Shown here piece after piece: positions 31,132 through 43,022 of a stretch of DNA of 64,000 bases. The notes below the pieces were generated by a model that ran no database searches, was not told where the DNA came from, and saw nothing but the letters and a program-made list of their open reading frames with translations. Within the stretch, counting starts at the first letter, position 1; every line of letters starts with the position of its first letter. This stretch comes from Balamuthia mandrillaris (Eukaryota; Discosea; Longamoebia; Balamuthiidae), in NCBI GenBank assembly GCA_031835245.1, contig JAVKOQ010000139.1, forward strand, positions 62,001 to 126,000, in the 5' to 3' direction. The translations under genes were made by a program, and so were the position numbers.

Positions 31132-31533
31132 ATGCGAAACGAAGAAGAAAGTGATTCACGCGAGATAAAACTGATGCAAGGCCCCGGTGGAACCGCTGCT
31201 GCTTCCCCCGGTCCTTCTGCTCCTTCCCTCAAGCAAGAACGGGCGGCCCCACATGTGGACGAGCAAGTGGCCAAGGCGATGGGTGAGGTGGAACAGTTGC
31301 TGCAGCTCAACCGCAGCCTCATGCTGCGGGTGGAGGAACATCATCAAAAGCGAGAGCCTCAGGGCTTGCAAGAGAACGTGCGGTTGATTCAGGCGATAAA
31401 TATCAACCTTAATGAGGTATATATTCGGTCTAGCATTTTTTTCTGTCTCAGTTTAAGCCCTCACTAACACACCCGTCGCTCAACTCAGATAACTCAGAAA
31501 TACGAGCAGTTAAACCATTCCCTTCGGCCCTGA
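31132..31533 (+). CDS. ELF4-domain (EARLY FLOWERING 4-like) small protein
   Basis: Exons 31132-31416 and 31489-31533 give 109 aa. Residues about 40-105 match the ELF4 domain: VAKAMGEVEQLLQLNRSLML, HHQKREPQGLQENVRLIQAI, and NINLNE joined across the intron to ITQKYEQLNHSL. In plants ELF4 works in the circadian evening complex as a small helical adaptor; homologues in amoebae have no assigned role. The head is Pro/Gly-rich. The second exon is only 14 codons plus stop and would be easy to miss; it completes the last helix and is phase-correct. Confidence 0.8.
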
Positions 31534-31611
31534 CAAACAAATCTCTCCCTCGTTCCCCTTTCACGTTGTTTAAAAAATACTTATTTATTCTCTTCAAACA
31601 AAACAAGCTTT

Positions 31612-33003
31612 CTAAAAGTTGACACCCTCGGCAGACGCCACCGACATGTTCTTCTTTGCTCCCTTCCTCCAATGCCACACAGCGACCGCTATCACCGCCA
31701 TCACTCCAACGAAACACAACGATGACAATACCGCTGCCACGATCGTGATCCATTCATCATCTTCTTCTTCATCTTTACCCTCTTCAGGCTCCACCTGTTC
31801 CAACAACACTCCAAACTCTGGGTCATAAAACAAATAGTTGCCGCTGGGGAATCGGGTTTCCAGGAGCTCGCCCTTCACCACGCCATCCTCATAGTAAGGG
31901 CCTTGCTGCCGGGACTCTGCGTTCTCAAAGCCATGCTCGCTGGTGTCATTGGGATGCAGGAGAGTGGAGAGGCTCGGTGGTTCCGCCACGGAGAACATCG
32001 ACTTTGTGTGATGGAGCAAAAAGGTAGAAGATTGAAAGAGTGAAGAGATGAGAGGTAAGGGCAAGACAGAAAGAGGCAGCGGTAACATGAACAACCTCAA
32101 ACGAAAAACAAACAAGAGGACCAACTAGAACAAAAAGAAGATCAAGAATTACCTGCACCAAGTTGAACTGTAGGTAGGGTTGATGGATGGACCGGATGTA
32201 GACAGAGTACTGCCAGGGGGATGGCTTGAAGTCGGGAGCTGGAGTGAAGGTGCCCAACCCCTTGTCGACATACTTGAGCTCTTCAGAGGTGGCGATGAGG
32301 AGATAGACGCCCAAAGCCCAGAACCTGCCCTCTCGGTGGAAGTTGTTGCCAGAATCAAAGACTGAGGTGTAGTTGCTGATCTCCAGGGAGAACTTTAGGT
32401 TGTTGGCCTTGAGAGCCAACGTCCGGTCCTTCTGTCCGTTGCTTGCAGTTGTGAAGGAAAACGTGTAAAACATGAGCAGGAGCCAACCAACAAAAGAAGA
32501 GCAACCGACCTGATTGCTCTTGTTTGGTTTGCTCGGAGCGACTCCCACTCCATCTTAATCCTTGGAGTGCCCTTCAACTCATCCTCCTCCGCTAGGAATA
32601 TCAGCCTCAGCGGTTTGCCCTGCTCGTCCAGTGCGACGGTCCTCTGCCACGGCAGGCTCCTAAGGTCCAGCCTTTCCGTGGTGGAGTTGGTGTCGTCGCA
32701 GTCCAACAGCTGCCCGCCAACGTAGGATACTTTGCAGCAGGTACAATTGCCCAACTCGCGGAGACCCAAGAAGGCGATGGTGGCATAGTGTGGTTCGGAG
32801 ACCACCATCTCTCCTGCGTTACCGTTGGAAGTCTTGGGATGGAGCTTCACCGACGGATGGACCCAGGGAAAACGGGCCACCTGGTTGTCAAGATCCATCT
32901 CCACCAGTCCCTCCGGATGGGTGGCATCCCCCTCCAGTAACTGTTGTGCGGTGACAGAGATAACGAGCAGCGTTACTGCCATCCACACAGGAGACAAGAT
33001 CAT
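31612..33003 (-). CDS. Type I membrane protein of unknown family
   Basis: Exons (minus) 33003-32510, 32441-32153 and 32001-31612 give 390 aa. It begins with a signal peptide (MILSPVWMAVTLLVISVTA), has an ectodomain with paired Cys (NCTCC, LLDCDD) and sequons (NCT, NST, NQT, NYT, NDT), then an acidic juxtamembrane stretch (EEGKDEEEDDEW) and one membrane helix (VAAVLSSLCFVGVMAVIAVA) with a short tail. No catalytic motif or known fold is recognised. The stop is 78 bp from that of the convergent ELF4-like gene. Confidence 0.8.
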
Positions 33004-33786
33004 TCCCTCTTTCTCTCCTCTGTTCTTTGCTCCACAAAAAAAAGAAGTAGTAGTAGGACGGCTGAGCTGAAGTCCCTGCGGATCTCTTAAAAAAACGTTG
33101 GCTGTCTTTATGGCAGCTGGCTTGCCATTTATCGTTTAGGCAAAATGGGTTTTTTTTAGACGATTCAAAGAAGACCGCTATAATGAGGAAATCTCACTTC
33201 ATTCATTTTACAAATATAAAATGATATCATTTGTCGACAACAGACATCTCCTCTCTTCCCTCCTCTCTCCTCTCCTCGCTTCCCTCTCTCTCTCCTCTCT
33301 CCTCTCGCTCTCGCCTCTCCTCTCCTCTCCTCTCCTCTCTTCCCTCTCTCTCTCCTCTCCTCTCCTCTCACATACAGTTTGAGGGGTCCCTTGATGAAAT
33401 TTTCGTCGACTCTATTTATGCGGACGTCGGATTATTGCCGACACCTATTCGTCGACAATAATTTTTAGGGGCAAAAAAAAAAGTGAAGAAAAAGAAACAC
33501 AACAAGCAAGCAAGAGGGGCGAAGGTGACAGCTGACTGTGTTTGGCGCAAACCGGTGTGCGTGCGTGCGTAGCGTGTGAATCGGAGTGTTGAGGAGTAAA
33601 AAAAACTTTTCAGCCACATACAGTCATTCGGAACGACGATTTTGATTGAACAACAACAATCGGTCGTTTGGAATTAGATTTTTTTTTTTTGAAAAAACCA
33701 ACACGCTTCGGAGGGTGACCTTTTCCCCTTTTTTTGTTGCGACACTTGTTTGATTGGTGTTGTTGTTTCTTCCTTCTCCGGCCGCC
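33004..33786. other. Divergent intergenic region upstream of SPT6
   Basis: Contains the TCTCC array (33243-33370), three GTCGAC sites (33233, 33403, 33451), and CAATCAAAA-type boxes on the minus strand near 33640 and 33752. No gene is seen. Confidence 0.6.
33243..33370. repeat. (TCTCC)n degenerate pyrimidine repeat
   Basis: Units of TCTCC/TCCCTC in an intergenic region between two divergent genes; related in sequence to the intron array at 58786-58955. Confidence 0.85.
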
Positions 33787-36700
33787 ATGTCACAACCACC
33801 AAAGAAGCGCGGTAAGTGTCCCCGCTCTCTGCTTCTCTCTCTCACACTCTTCACTTCCCTCCCCCTTTCTCCCTCACTCTCTCCCCTCCGCTTCACTTTC
33901 TCGTTCTTCTCTTCTTTCACTCTCCTCTTTGTCTCATTTTCTTTCTCGCTCAACCCGAAACACACACACAAAGAGGATAAACAACTGGAAAAGAGAAGAA
34001 ACAAAGAAGAAGAGGAAGAGGAAGAAGAAGGTGAAGAGACAGGGCACGCCATTCTCGACAGCAGCGAGGAAGAAGACAGCGACGAGCCGGACACATACGA
34101 ACAAGATGGCTTTGTCGTGGACGAGCCTGAGGAGGAGGAAGAGGCCGCCAGGGAGCGAGAACGTCGACGCAAGAAACGCAAGCTCCAACTCCAGAGAGAG
34201 CGCGAGGAGATGGACGAAGGAGATCTGCTTGTCATTTCGGAAGGCTTAGGAGAGGACATCACGCTGCCCTCCTCCGCCTCTGTTTCCAAAAGCCAGAAAC
34301 CTAAAAAGCGGTTAAAGAGACTTCGTTCTGCTGCTTCTTCTGCCGATACAACCAAATCGGCTTCTTCTTCTTCCTATGCAGCTTCCTCGTCTTCGTCTGC
34401 TTTGACGAGACCTTCCGTTGGTGGAAGAAGTGATGATGGATCGGCTTTGAGCAGAGGAAGAAAGGAGAGAGGTGGCGGTGGAGATGAAGCGGAGGAAAGG
34501 TTTGATGGACTGGAAGACGATGAAGACCGGCTTGCTAAAAGCTTGTTTGGAGATGACGGTATTTACTTTTTTTTGTGCTTTCGTTCATTCTTTTAAAGTA
34601 ATATGTTATTATCAAACAGATGAAGAAGAACCAGTGCCAGAACCAGGAGACAAACACTCATCTGACTCGGAAGAGAGCGAGTTCGACTCGAGCGATGACG
34701 ACCTGGATGACTTTTTGGTGTACAACGACGAAGACGAGGAGGGCAGGCCCATTACCAGAAAGAAGAAAAAGAAGCATAGGGGCGCTGGTGTGTCTCACAT
34801 CACCGAAAGCCAACTCCAAGAGGCCAACTCCATTTTTGGAGGAGATATGTCCGAGTTTTTGCAAGATCAGATGGACGATGAGGTAAGCTTTCTTTTCTGT
34901 TTCTTAAAGGAACTCTTTGTTTCTTTTTATCAGTGAATTTATTTTTTTCAACTCCACAGTATAAAGATTATGGTGACGATTTTGAGGGCGATGAGATGGA
35001 AGACAGGGCTGTAATTACAAAGAAAGAACAAGACAAACTTTCCAAATGGAAGGTACGTAAATCAAACTTCTTTACTTGTTTTTCAAGTTATCTCGGAAAA
35101 CTTTCAGGTTCTAAACAAACAAAACAAACAAAACAAAACTATAGCAACAATTCGAGCCGAGTTTGTTGACAGAAAAGTTCTTCACATCCGCCGACGAAAA
35201 GATTCGCGTGACGGATCTTCCTGAAAACCTTCAACTCCGCTTCGCTGAGGTTGAACTTCCCAAACAAGCCACTGCCATGCTCCACAAAGAAGCAGAATGG
35301 ATCTTCAACCAAGCCTTTCTCAAGCAAGAGGAACGGCACCTCTTTGGCGAAATTATGAGCAGTTCCTCTTCCTCCTTCTCTCCCGCCTCGCAGGCTATTC
35401 TCGTTCCCAAGATCATCAACACTTTGGAGTTCTTGCACAAGGATCACTTTGAGGTGCCCTTTATAGCTAACTATCGCAAAGAGTACTGGCAAAAGACCAA
35501 GCACGATGCCGTTGGTTTGACTTTGGAAAATCTTTGGATGATTTACGATTGGGACGAGAAGTTTGTACATTGGTTGAGTCGAAAGGCAAACTTGCGAACC
35601 ATGTACGAACAATTAGTGCGTCGAGCGAGAAGAGCGAGAAGAAACAAAGGCAAAGAAAAGGCTACTTCCGGTTTGTTCGATGATGTACTTGATGATGACA
35701 AAGAAGAAGAGGACAGCGAAGGAGAGGATGGAAAAGCGGCTCGACAGGAGCTTCTCAGTCAGATCAATCAGGAGGAGCTGGCAGAGTACCTTGCTTTGTT
35801 GGAGCAGAGCCAAACGGAAATGGAAATCAAGGACCTCTACGATCATTTCCAGCTGCATTACTCCCATCTGTTGCATCAGGTTGCTGCCACCTCGTCAAAG
35901 TATAAGCGCCCAGCCAAACGCGACTTTTACAGTATCTGTAGGAGGGCCGGCATCCCTGCCTTTGCCAACAAGGTGCTTTTCTTCTTTCTTTTTTTTCTTT
36001 CTTGCTTCTCCCTACTTACAACAAGCTCACTTTATTTTCTAGCATTTTGGTATCACCGCAAAACAATTTGGTGCGAATCTGATGGACAGTTATCTCGTGT
36101 ACGAGGCCAAAGATAACGAACTGGACCCTATCTCCACTGCTCGCCAGTATATGGATGAAAATCCTACTCATGGATTTGCAGATGAAGAAACTGTTCTTAA
36201 AGGTTTTGTTCTTTCTTGTTTTTTTTTGTTTGTTTGTTTGTTTGTTTTGCTTATTGTATGTTCGCAGCGGCTCGTCATGTATTGGCTCAAGAGATAGCGG
36301 TTGATCCGCACGTCAGACAGAGTCTTCGTAACACGTACTACGAGCGATGCTTTATCTCAACTTATCCCACTGCAAAAGGCAAGAAAGAAATAGATGAGTC
36401 TCACATTTATAGTGTACGTTTAATTTTATGTTTTCTCCTCATTTCCCCTATTATTCACGCTTACTCATTATTTACATCTCACTTTGTGGTTTAAAAAAAA
36501 GAGAGTAAAAAGGTTAGACCGTAAACCAGCAATAGAGTTCCGCGGAACACAGTTTCTAGAGATCCTCAAAGCTGAGAAGGAAGGCTTCCTCAAAGTCAAC
36601 ATCACCATACCCCGCAAAGACCACGAGAATGACTTTCTGCAAGAAACCGAAAAGCTCTACCTCAAGGAGGGTTACTCCCAAGTGACCCAACAGTGGAACG

Positions 36701-38764
36701 AGCAACGGCGCGAGGTGCTGCGCGAGGCTCTTACTCGCTTTCTCTATCCGCTCTTCCGCAACGAGGTGTGCAGCAAGCTCACTTCTGATGCGGAAGAGAA
36801 CGCAATGCAGGCTACCGTAGCCGCCCTCAAGGAACGCCTCATGGTTGCCCCTTACCTGCCGAAAGGCTACCGCCCCGGCGAGGAACCACGCAAGGAGCAA
36901 CGCTTCCCAAGAGATGACGACCCACGACAAGGGGTGAGGGTTATGAGCGTCATTTGGGGTGGAGGAGCGGGAGGAGGGAGAGAACATGCGCCAACGTGGT
37001 GTGCTATGGTAGATCCGGAGGGAGAGCTCATGGATCAGCTGCGGTTGGATTGGATTGATGCTGGAAAGCATAATGCGGACCGCAAAGGTTTGTTTTTTTA
37101 TCCTTTCCAGTTTCTCTCTATATGCCAGTACTAATTCTTAAACACAGAGTCAGACCTAAAACGGCTAGAAAGCTTCATCAAAGCGGGTCGTCCACACGTG
37201 ATCGTAGTTGGTGCCTCGCCCGGCGAGTTAGACTGCCGTCGCCTCTACGAGGATATAGACCTTCTGGTCCGTCGCATGTTCGAAGAGCAACAACAACCCC
37301 GCCCCGTTACCGTGACCTACAGCGATGCTCAGGTCTCTCGCATCTTTTGCAACTCCGCTCGCTCCGCCAAAGAGCTGCCAGACTGTCCACTAGGAGTTCG
37401 TCAGGCCATCTCGCTGGCCAGAGGCTTGCTTGATCCGTTGGCTGAATATGCCTCTCTCTCCTCTATTGTCGACGGAGGAAATGTGGATGGTGAGGAGCTT
37501 CTCTGTCTTCATCTTCACCCTCTGCAAGAGATGCTGCCTAAAGACACAATGTTGAAGCACCTCCACCGTTGCTTCACGGACGTGGTCAACATGGTTGGCG
37601 TGGATGTCAATCGCTGCAAGCTGCACCGACACGCGGCGGGCGTGCTGAGATACGTCTCTGGCTTGGGTCCGAGGAAAGCAAACGCTCTGTTGCAAGCATT
37701 GGATCGTAAGGGCGCGCTGGTGACGAGCAGGGACGAGTTAGAGGAGATTATCCTACAGGAGCATGGCATGAAGGATGTCGCCATGGATGGACAGTCGGTC
37801 GTGTATACGAATTGTATAGGGTTCCTACGTATTCGCGAGAAGCACTTTTTCAGCTCCAATGTTGAACTGGGTATATATTTTTTTTGTCTTTCTTTCTTGG
37901 AACCCTATCTGTATTTTAGTTTTGCTTTCTTTGGCGACTCATCCAATTTTTTTTTTTGTTTCAGATCCATTGGATGACACACGCATTCACCCGGACGACT
38001 ATGGCTTTGCCAGAAAGATGGCCGCCGATGCCTTAGACGTCAACGAGAGCGAGGATCAATGGCGATATCTTGTAGAAGAGCTGATGAACACACCGAGCAA
38101 ATTGGAGGAGATAGACTTGGAGTCGTTCGCAGAGGAGTGGGAGAGAAGAGGCAAAGGCAAGAAGGGAATTACTCTGGAGGACATCAAACGAGAGCTTAAG
38201 GAGCCCTTCAAGGATCCGCGTCGCCCTTGGCATGAGCCCACCGCGGATCAGATCTTTAGCATGCTCACTGGGGAGACGTCGGATACCTTCCGAGAGGGAA
38301 TGCTTATCACTGCTCGTGTTACTTGTATGTATCTTCTTGCTTCTATCTCCTATTTGTTCTTACCGCTGTTCCAAAATACAAACAATCATAGTCGTAACCG
38401 AAAGCGCGATTTATTGCCGATTGGAGAACGGGCTGAGAGGTCGCATCGCCGACCGAGACGTCAGTGACCAATACGGCATCTCTCCTCTCGACGTAGTGGA
38501 GGAAGGGCAAACGATTCAATGTCGTGTCTTGAGAATTGATAAGGAACGTTTCAGCGTGGATCTCTCCTGCAGAGGCAAAGATTTACAGGATCATGACAGA
38601 GATCCTCTTCACGTTCGCAGCATGCAGGACAAGTATCTCAAGACCACAACCTCCGCAACTGCAGAGGATGAAGAGGAGGAGTGTTTTATTGATGAAATGC
38701 CAGCCTCTTCCTCGCTTGGTACCGCCAACGCTAAAAAGCCAGAAAAGAAAGGTTTGCATTTCTC

Positions 38765-38796
<32 letters not shown>

Positions 38797-39906
38797 TGAT
38801 TTTCACTCCGAACTAACTATAACAAAAACTACTCAATAAAGATGAAGAAAAGAAGAAGAAATCCGCCAAAAGCATTCGCACGGTAAATCACCCTCTCTTC
38901 AAGAACATGACCTTCCGCGAGGCCGAAGACTACCTCGAAGAGAAAGAGGTCGGCGACGAGGAGGCCATCATCATTCGTCCCAGCTCCAAAGGATGGGATC
39001 ACCTCACCATCACATGGAAGTTCTACGACGACATCATCATCCATACAGACGTCTTGGAGCTAGACAAGCCCAACATCGTCAGCTTGGGGCGAAAGCTGAA
39101 AGTTGGAGAGAACATATACGAGGACTTGGATGAGATCATCGAGAGACATATTCGCCCCATCACGGAGTACAGCAGGGAGATGATGTCCTTCCGCTATTTC
39201 AGGACGAGGGAGAAGGAGGAGATTGACGAGCTGCTAAGGCATGACAAGACGGCCAATCCGGAGCGTATTCCCTATTTCATTGGGAGAAGCAAGGAATATC
39301 CTGGCAAGTTCCTGTTGTATTATATGCCTGGCCGAAATCCAAAGCATGAGGTTTGTATATTCTCTCTCCTAGGCTCTTCTTTCTTCTTCCGTGTTCTTAC
39401 TGTCGTTTCTTCTTTTTTCCCGATCCTTTCTTCCACAACCTTAACAGTACATATCGGTAACGCCGGAAGGATTCCGATTCCGCGGGAAGATGATGCCAGG
39501 TGCCGAACAGCTCATCCGCTGGTTCAAGAAACACTACAAAGATCCCATTCCAGGAAGCAGCGCCGCTGGAGACCGCGACCGGGACAGGGATAGAGATAGG
39601 GACAACAGAGACCATCACCATCGCAGCAGTTCCGGTCGCAGCAGCAGAGATCATCGACAGCGAGACACACAAAAACCTTTACCTCCTCCTTCTCATCTCC
39701 CTCCTTCTCATCACCGAATGCCACCCCAAGCCATTCCCACTGCAGCGGCGCCGATGATGGTGCCTCATCCAATGGTTGGCGGTGGAATGATGATGGCTCC
39801 TCCGCCGCATCATGCGCTTTATCCCCCTCCGCCCCATCACCGCGGTGTCCCACTGCCGCCACAGCAGCAGTTGCCGCCTGAAGATTGGGACAGTCAGTGG
39901 GACTAA
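33787..39906 (+). CDS. SUPT6H: SPT6 transcription elongation factor and histone chaperone
   Basis: Thirteen exons (33787-33811, 33974-34558, 34620-34882, 34960-35052, 35145-35972, 36043-36202, 36268-36413, 36502-37087, 37148-37870, 37965-38324, 38392-38751, 38842-39350, 39448-39906) give 1698 aa. The acidic N-terminus holds blocks like those that bind histones and Spn1 (EEEDSDEPD, FVVDEP). It continues with the Tex-like core, a YqgF-like fold (HVIVVGASPGELDCRRLYED, about 870-990), a helix-hairpin-helix (VSGLGPRKANALLQAL, about 1060-1110), an S1 domain (LENGLRGRIADRDVSD) and the tandem SH2 region (HPLFKNMTFREAEDYL, IIIRPSSKGWDHLTITWKFY, about 1390-1600). The tail is Asp/Arg then Pro/His-rich and ends in WDSQWD. 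Exon 1 has only 8 codons. Acts with RNA polymerase II in the nucleus. Confidence 0.95.
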
Positions 39907-39958
39907 GGCGGCGCAAAGAGAAGAAAAAATGTTTTTGATAGAATGAAAAGAAAAAAAG

Positions 39959-42142
39959 TTAGTTTGAACGATTAGGTTTCACTGTCTCGTGGTGCATCTC
40001 TTCTTGTTTGTCGCCTTCCTCTTTGTCTTCTTGTTCTTCTTCGCTGTCGGTTTCATCTTCGTTCTCTTCTGTATCTTGTTCTTGACCTCCTTCCTCTTCC
40101 TCCTCTTCCTCTTCCTCTTCCTCTTCCTCTTCCTCTTCCTCTTCCTCTTCCTCTTCCTCTTCCTCCTCTTCCTTCTCGTCTTCTCCTAGTTCATCGCCTT
40201 CGCTCTCATCTCCTGTGTGTGCTCCTGCATCTTCTCTCTCATCTGCACCGCCTACTTCTTTTTCTGCTTCACCACCACTTCTCTTCTCCTTGTCTTGTTG
40301 TTCTGTCGTTCTGTCTTCCATTTCCTCCTTTTCTTTTCCTTTCCCTTTCTCTTCTTGTTCCGTTTCTTGTTGTTTCTGTTGTAACGTTTGCTGCTGAAGT
40401 TCTAACCTCAACTGCTGTCGCTTTTGGCTCCACAGTTTTCTTGCTTTCTGCACTTCGTTGCACATGTTTTTGTACATTTCCTCTGCTCCATCATAGTTTA
40501 GGATAGCGACCATGCTCACTTTTAGCCGGAGACCCAACGCCTTACCCAGCTTGTTCCTGGTCATTGCCAACACCACAAACGTTTGTGTCTTGCGGCATTG
40601 TTTTAATAACGAGTAAACAGCAGCATCCAATCCGCCTGTGATAAAAAGGGAGAGTGAGTTTAATAGAGAAAAGAAATAAGAGAAGAGAGAAGAGAATAAG
40701 GTAGGGAACTACCAGGTGCTGATATCTTTTCAAGATTTCGAGCAATGATGACGCACTTGGCTTTCTTCAAACTGACTGCTCTGTTTACTTCACGAACTCC
40801 CACCACATATCGCTTCTTTGCTCTTGCCTGCATTTAAGACAAAAAAATGTGTTAACTTCTATCGAAGAAAACGACTGAACATAGAAAGATAAAGCAGAAA
40901 GCAGAAAGCAGAAAGCAGACAGCAGACAGCAGAAAGCAGGACAGAGATTACCTTCATCGGATCTTTAGCTCTCAGTCTCGCTTGAAAACGTTTTAACTCG
41001 TTCAACAACTCAGCAATGCTTTTATGTAGTTCCGGCGTTGGCATCTGATTACAGTACTCTCTCACATCCGCTCCAAACAGCGCCGCCAGCACTTCATCTT
41101 CTTTCACTCTCCTTCTCTCTTGTTTTGCCCTTGCCTGTCCTTTATCTGCTGCTTCCTCGTTATTCTCCCTTTCTTTCTGTTCTTCTTGTTGAAGTCTTTC
41201 TCTCTCTGCAACGATCACTTGTTTCAGCTTTGTCGGCTTCTTGGGCTTCTTCCTCTCCTTGGCAAAGCCTTTGTGGTGGACTGTCGACGAGAGTCCATCC
41301 ATCGTCGCGTTTGCTGTGGTTGTCGCCTCTTCTTTCTGCTTCTTGGTGTTGTTCTTCTTCTTCGGTTGAATCGCGGTGGTGGTGGTGGTTTTCTGTTGTG
41401 GTGGTTTGGCTTTGGTGTTTGGTTTGGTTTGTTTTTGTTGTTGTTGTTGTTGTTGTTGTTTTTGTGAAGAAGAAGCAGAAGCTAAAGAAGAAGGGAGCGG
41501 AAGAGGTTGCTGTTGTGGTTGAAGAGGAAGAGGAGGAGGAGAAGCAGAAGACGACGCCGAATGAAGAGAAGGAGGACCATTGAGCCATGCGTTCTGTGGT
41601 TGCTGTGGCAAGAGCTCCTTCTCTGCTTGTTGAGGTTGACTTGCCTCGCTAATCTTCTTTTTCTTCTTCTTCTTCTTCTTCTTATTTTGCTGTTTTGTAG
41701 CAAGTCCCAGCTCTACGGCCACATTGGGGGCCAACAGATCGGCCAGCTGCAGTTGTGTTCTGGGTCGGCCTCCTCCTTGTTGCTGCTGTTGTTGTTGTTG
41801 TTGAGAGGAAGGAAGGGCACCACTTCGAATGCCAGTTGTTGTGGATCCTCCTCTTCCTCCTCTTCCTCCTCTTCCTCCTCCTCCTCCTCTTGCTCTCCCT
41901 CCGCTTGCTCCGTTCATTTGTCCTCTGGCGGCGCCGCCTCTCCCTCTTTGTGGGGCAGCATTCGCTGTGGTGGTGTGCCTTGACGTCACCGAGGGTGGAT
42001 GCTCAGCAGAAGCAGGAGGAGCAGAAGCGGAGGATGGCGACGAAGCAGGAGGAGGGCGCTTGAGAATGGTAACGCCGTGCCTTTCGTTCTTTCGCATCTT
42101 TCTTTCTTTCCTTCTTTCTTGTTCTCTCTTGTACGTCGACAT
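39959..42142 (-). CDS. SECISBP2: SECIS-binding protein 2 homologue
   Basis: Binds the SECIS element of selenoprotein mRNAs and brings the selenocysteine-specific elongation factor to the ribosome. Exons (minus) 42142-40952, 40827-40713 and 40635-39959 give 660 aa. The N-terminal half is Gln/Pro/Lys-rich and disordered. The SECIS-binding/L7Ae part follows: RYVVGVREVNRAVSLKKAKC, VIIARNLEKISAPGGLDAAV, FVVLAMTRNKLGKALG and VAILNYDGAEEMYKNM, in the order and spacing of animal SBP2. The C-terminal tail is a near-uninterrupted Glu run. Its presence means that TGA stops elsewhere in this genome should be checked for selenocysteine. It converges on SPT6 with 52 bp between stops. Confidence 0.9.
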
Positions 42143-42269
42143 AATCTCTCTCTATCCTCTCTCCTCTACTTGTCCGCAAAAATATTTATGTCGACATATT
42201 TATTTATTTTCCAGGAAATATTAAATTTTCCAGGAATTTTTTGCGAAACGAAAGAGAAAGAAGCAAGTC
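42143..42269. promoter_or_regulatory. Compact divergent promoter with a TATGTCGACATA palindrome
   Basis: Only 127 bp separate the SBP2 and COA6 start codons. A perfect 12-bp palindrome lies at 42187-42198, and TTTCCAGGAAATATTAAATTTTCCAGGAATTTT, quoted here only by its repeated core TTTCCAGGAA, covers 42208-42240. The region must serve both genes. Confidence 0.45.
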
Positions 42270-42488
42270 ATGCAAACAGAAGAACGGCGGGAAGGCAGCA
42301 GCAGCGGCGGTGGTGTGGACGGCGAGGGGGAAAGCCCGTCGTTCCTGGGGAAGGATGGCAGGGAAAAGTGTTGGGCGGCTCGAGACGCCTACCACCTCTG
42401 TCTGGATCGGAACGGGGACGCCCGGGAGCGCTGCCTGGCGGAGTTCAAAGTGTATGCGGAGGGCTGTCCCCAAGCTTGGGTACGTTTA

Positions 42489-42539
<51 letters not shown>

Positions 42540-42688
42540 TTCTGCTTGATCTTGAGGTCCATGTTTTTAACGGGTTTGTTGTTCTTTCTTTAAAAAAAAA
42601 CAAAACAAAAAAAATAAAGGTGAAACATTTCGAAAAGAAAAGACTCATTGATCGAATAAAGCAAAGGCAGCTGCAGTCTACCAAGTAA
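42270..42688 (+). CDS. COA6: COA6-like cytochrome c oxidase assembly factor
   Basis: Exons 42270-42479 and 42620-42688 give 92 aa. The CHCH signature is complete: CWAARDAYHLC (C-x9-C) and CLAEFKVYAEGC with PQAW (C-x10-C), then VKHFEKKRLIDRIKQRQ. This is the COA6/Cox12-like pattern of intermembrane-space proteins that help load copper into the CuA site of COX2. The intron holds a (CT)n array of about 23 units. Start at 42270 is the first ATG in frame. Confidence 0.9.
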
Positions 42689-42763
42689 TCCGACAAAAAA
42701 ATGAACTCAGTTGATGATAGCCACAAAGAGTTTGTCTTGCTTTTCTCCTCTCTCGCTCTCATG

Positions 42764-42795
<32 letters not shown>

Positions 42796-43022
42796 TCCAT
42801 TTTCATCTCTTCTCTGCTTCTCTCAGTCAGTGGTGTAGGCTTCCTAGAACAGCGTCAACAAGTTCGAAGCGCCAAAGAGAATGACATAGGGAAGAGAACG
42901 ATGTTTGATAACCAAGAGACGAGAAGAAATGGCGAAAGAGAAAGAGAGAGAGCGAGGAGACGGATGGGAAAAACGGACCGATCATCGTTTACTATGAATA
43001 GCCTTCTTGCTTCTCTCGGGCT
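42689..43022. other. Convergent 3' region between COA6 and MYDGF genes
   Basis: About 330 bp with a (CT)n run at 42762-42787. Only unique sequence otherwise; no gene seen. Confidence 0.6.

Noticed and set aside
24276-33003. Homology between the two type I membrane proteins (24276-25322 and 31612-33003)
   Set aside because: They share only layout (signal peptide, sequons, one helix). I see no alignable ectodomain segments, so I do not call them paralogues.
41401-42100. Gln/Gly/Pro-rich antisense frames over the SBP2 N-terminus as a separate gene
   Set aside because: Explained by low-complexity codons of SBP2 exon 1 on the minus strand; no splice signals or family match on the plus strand.
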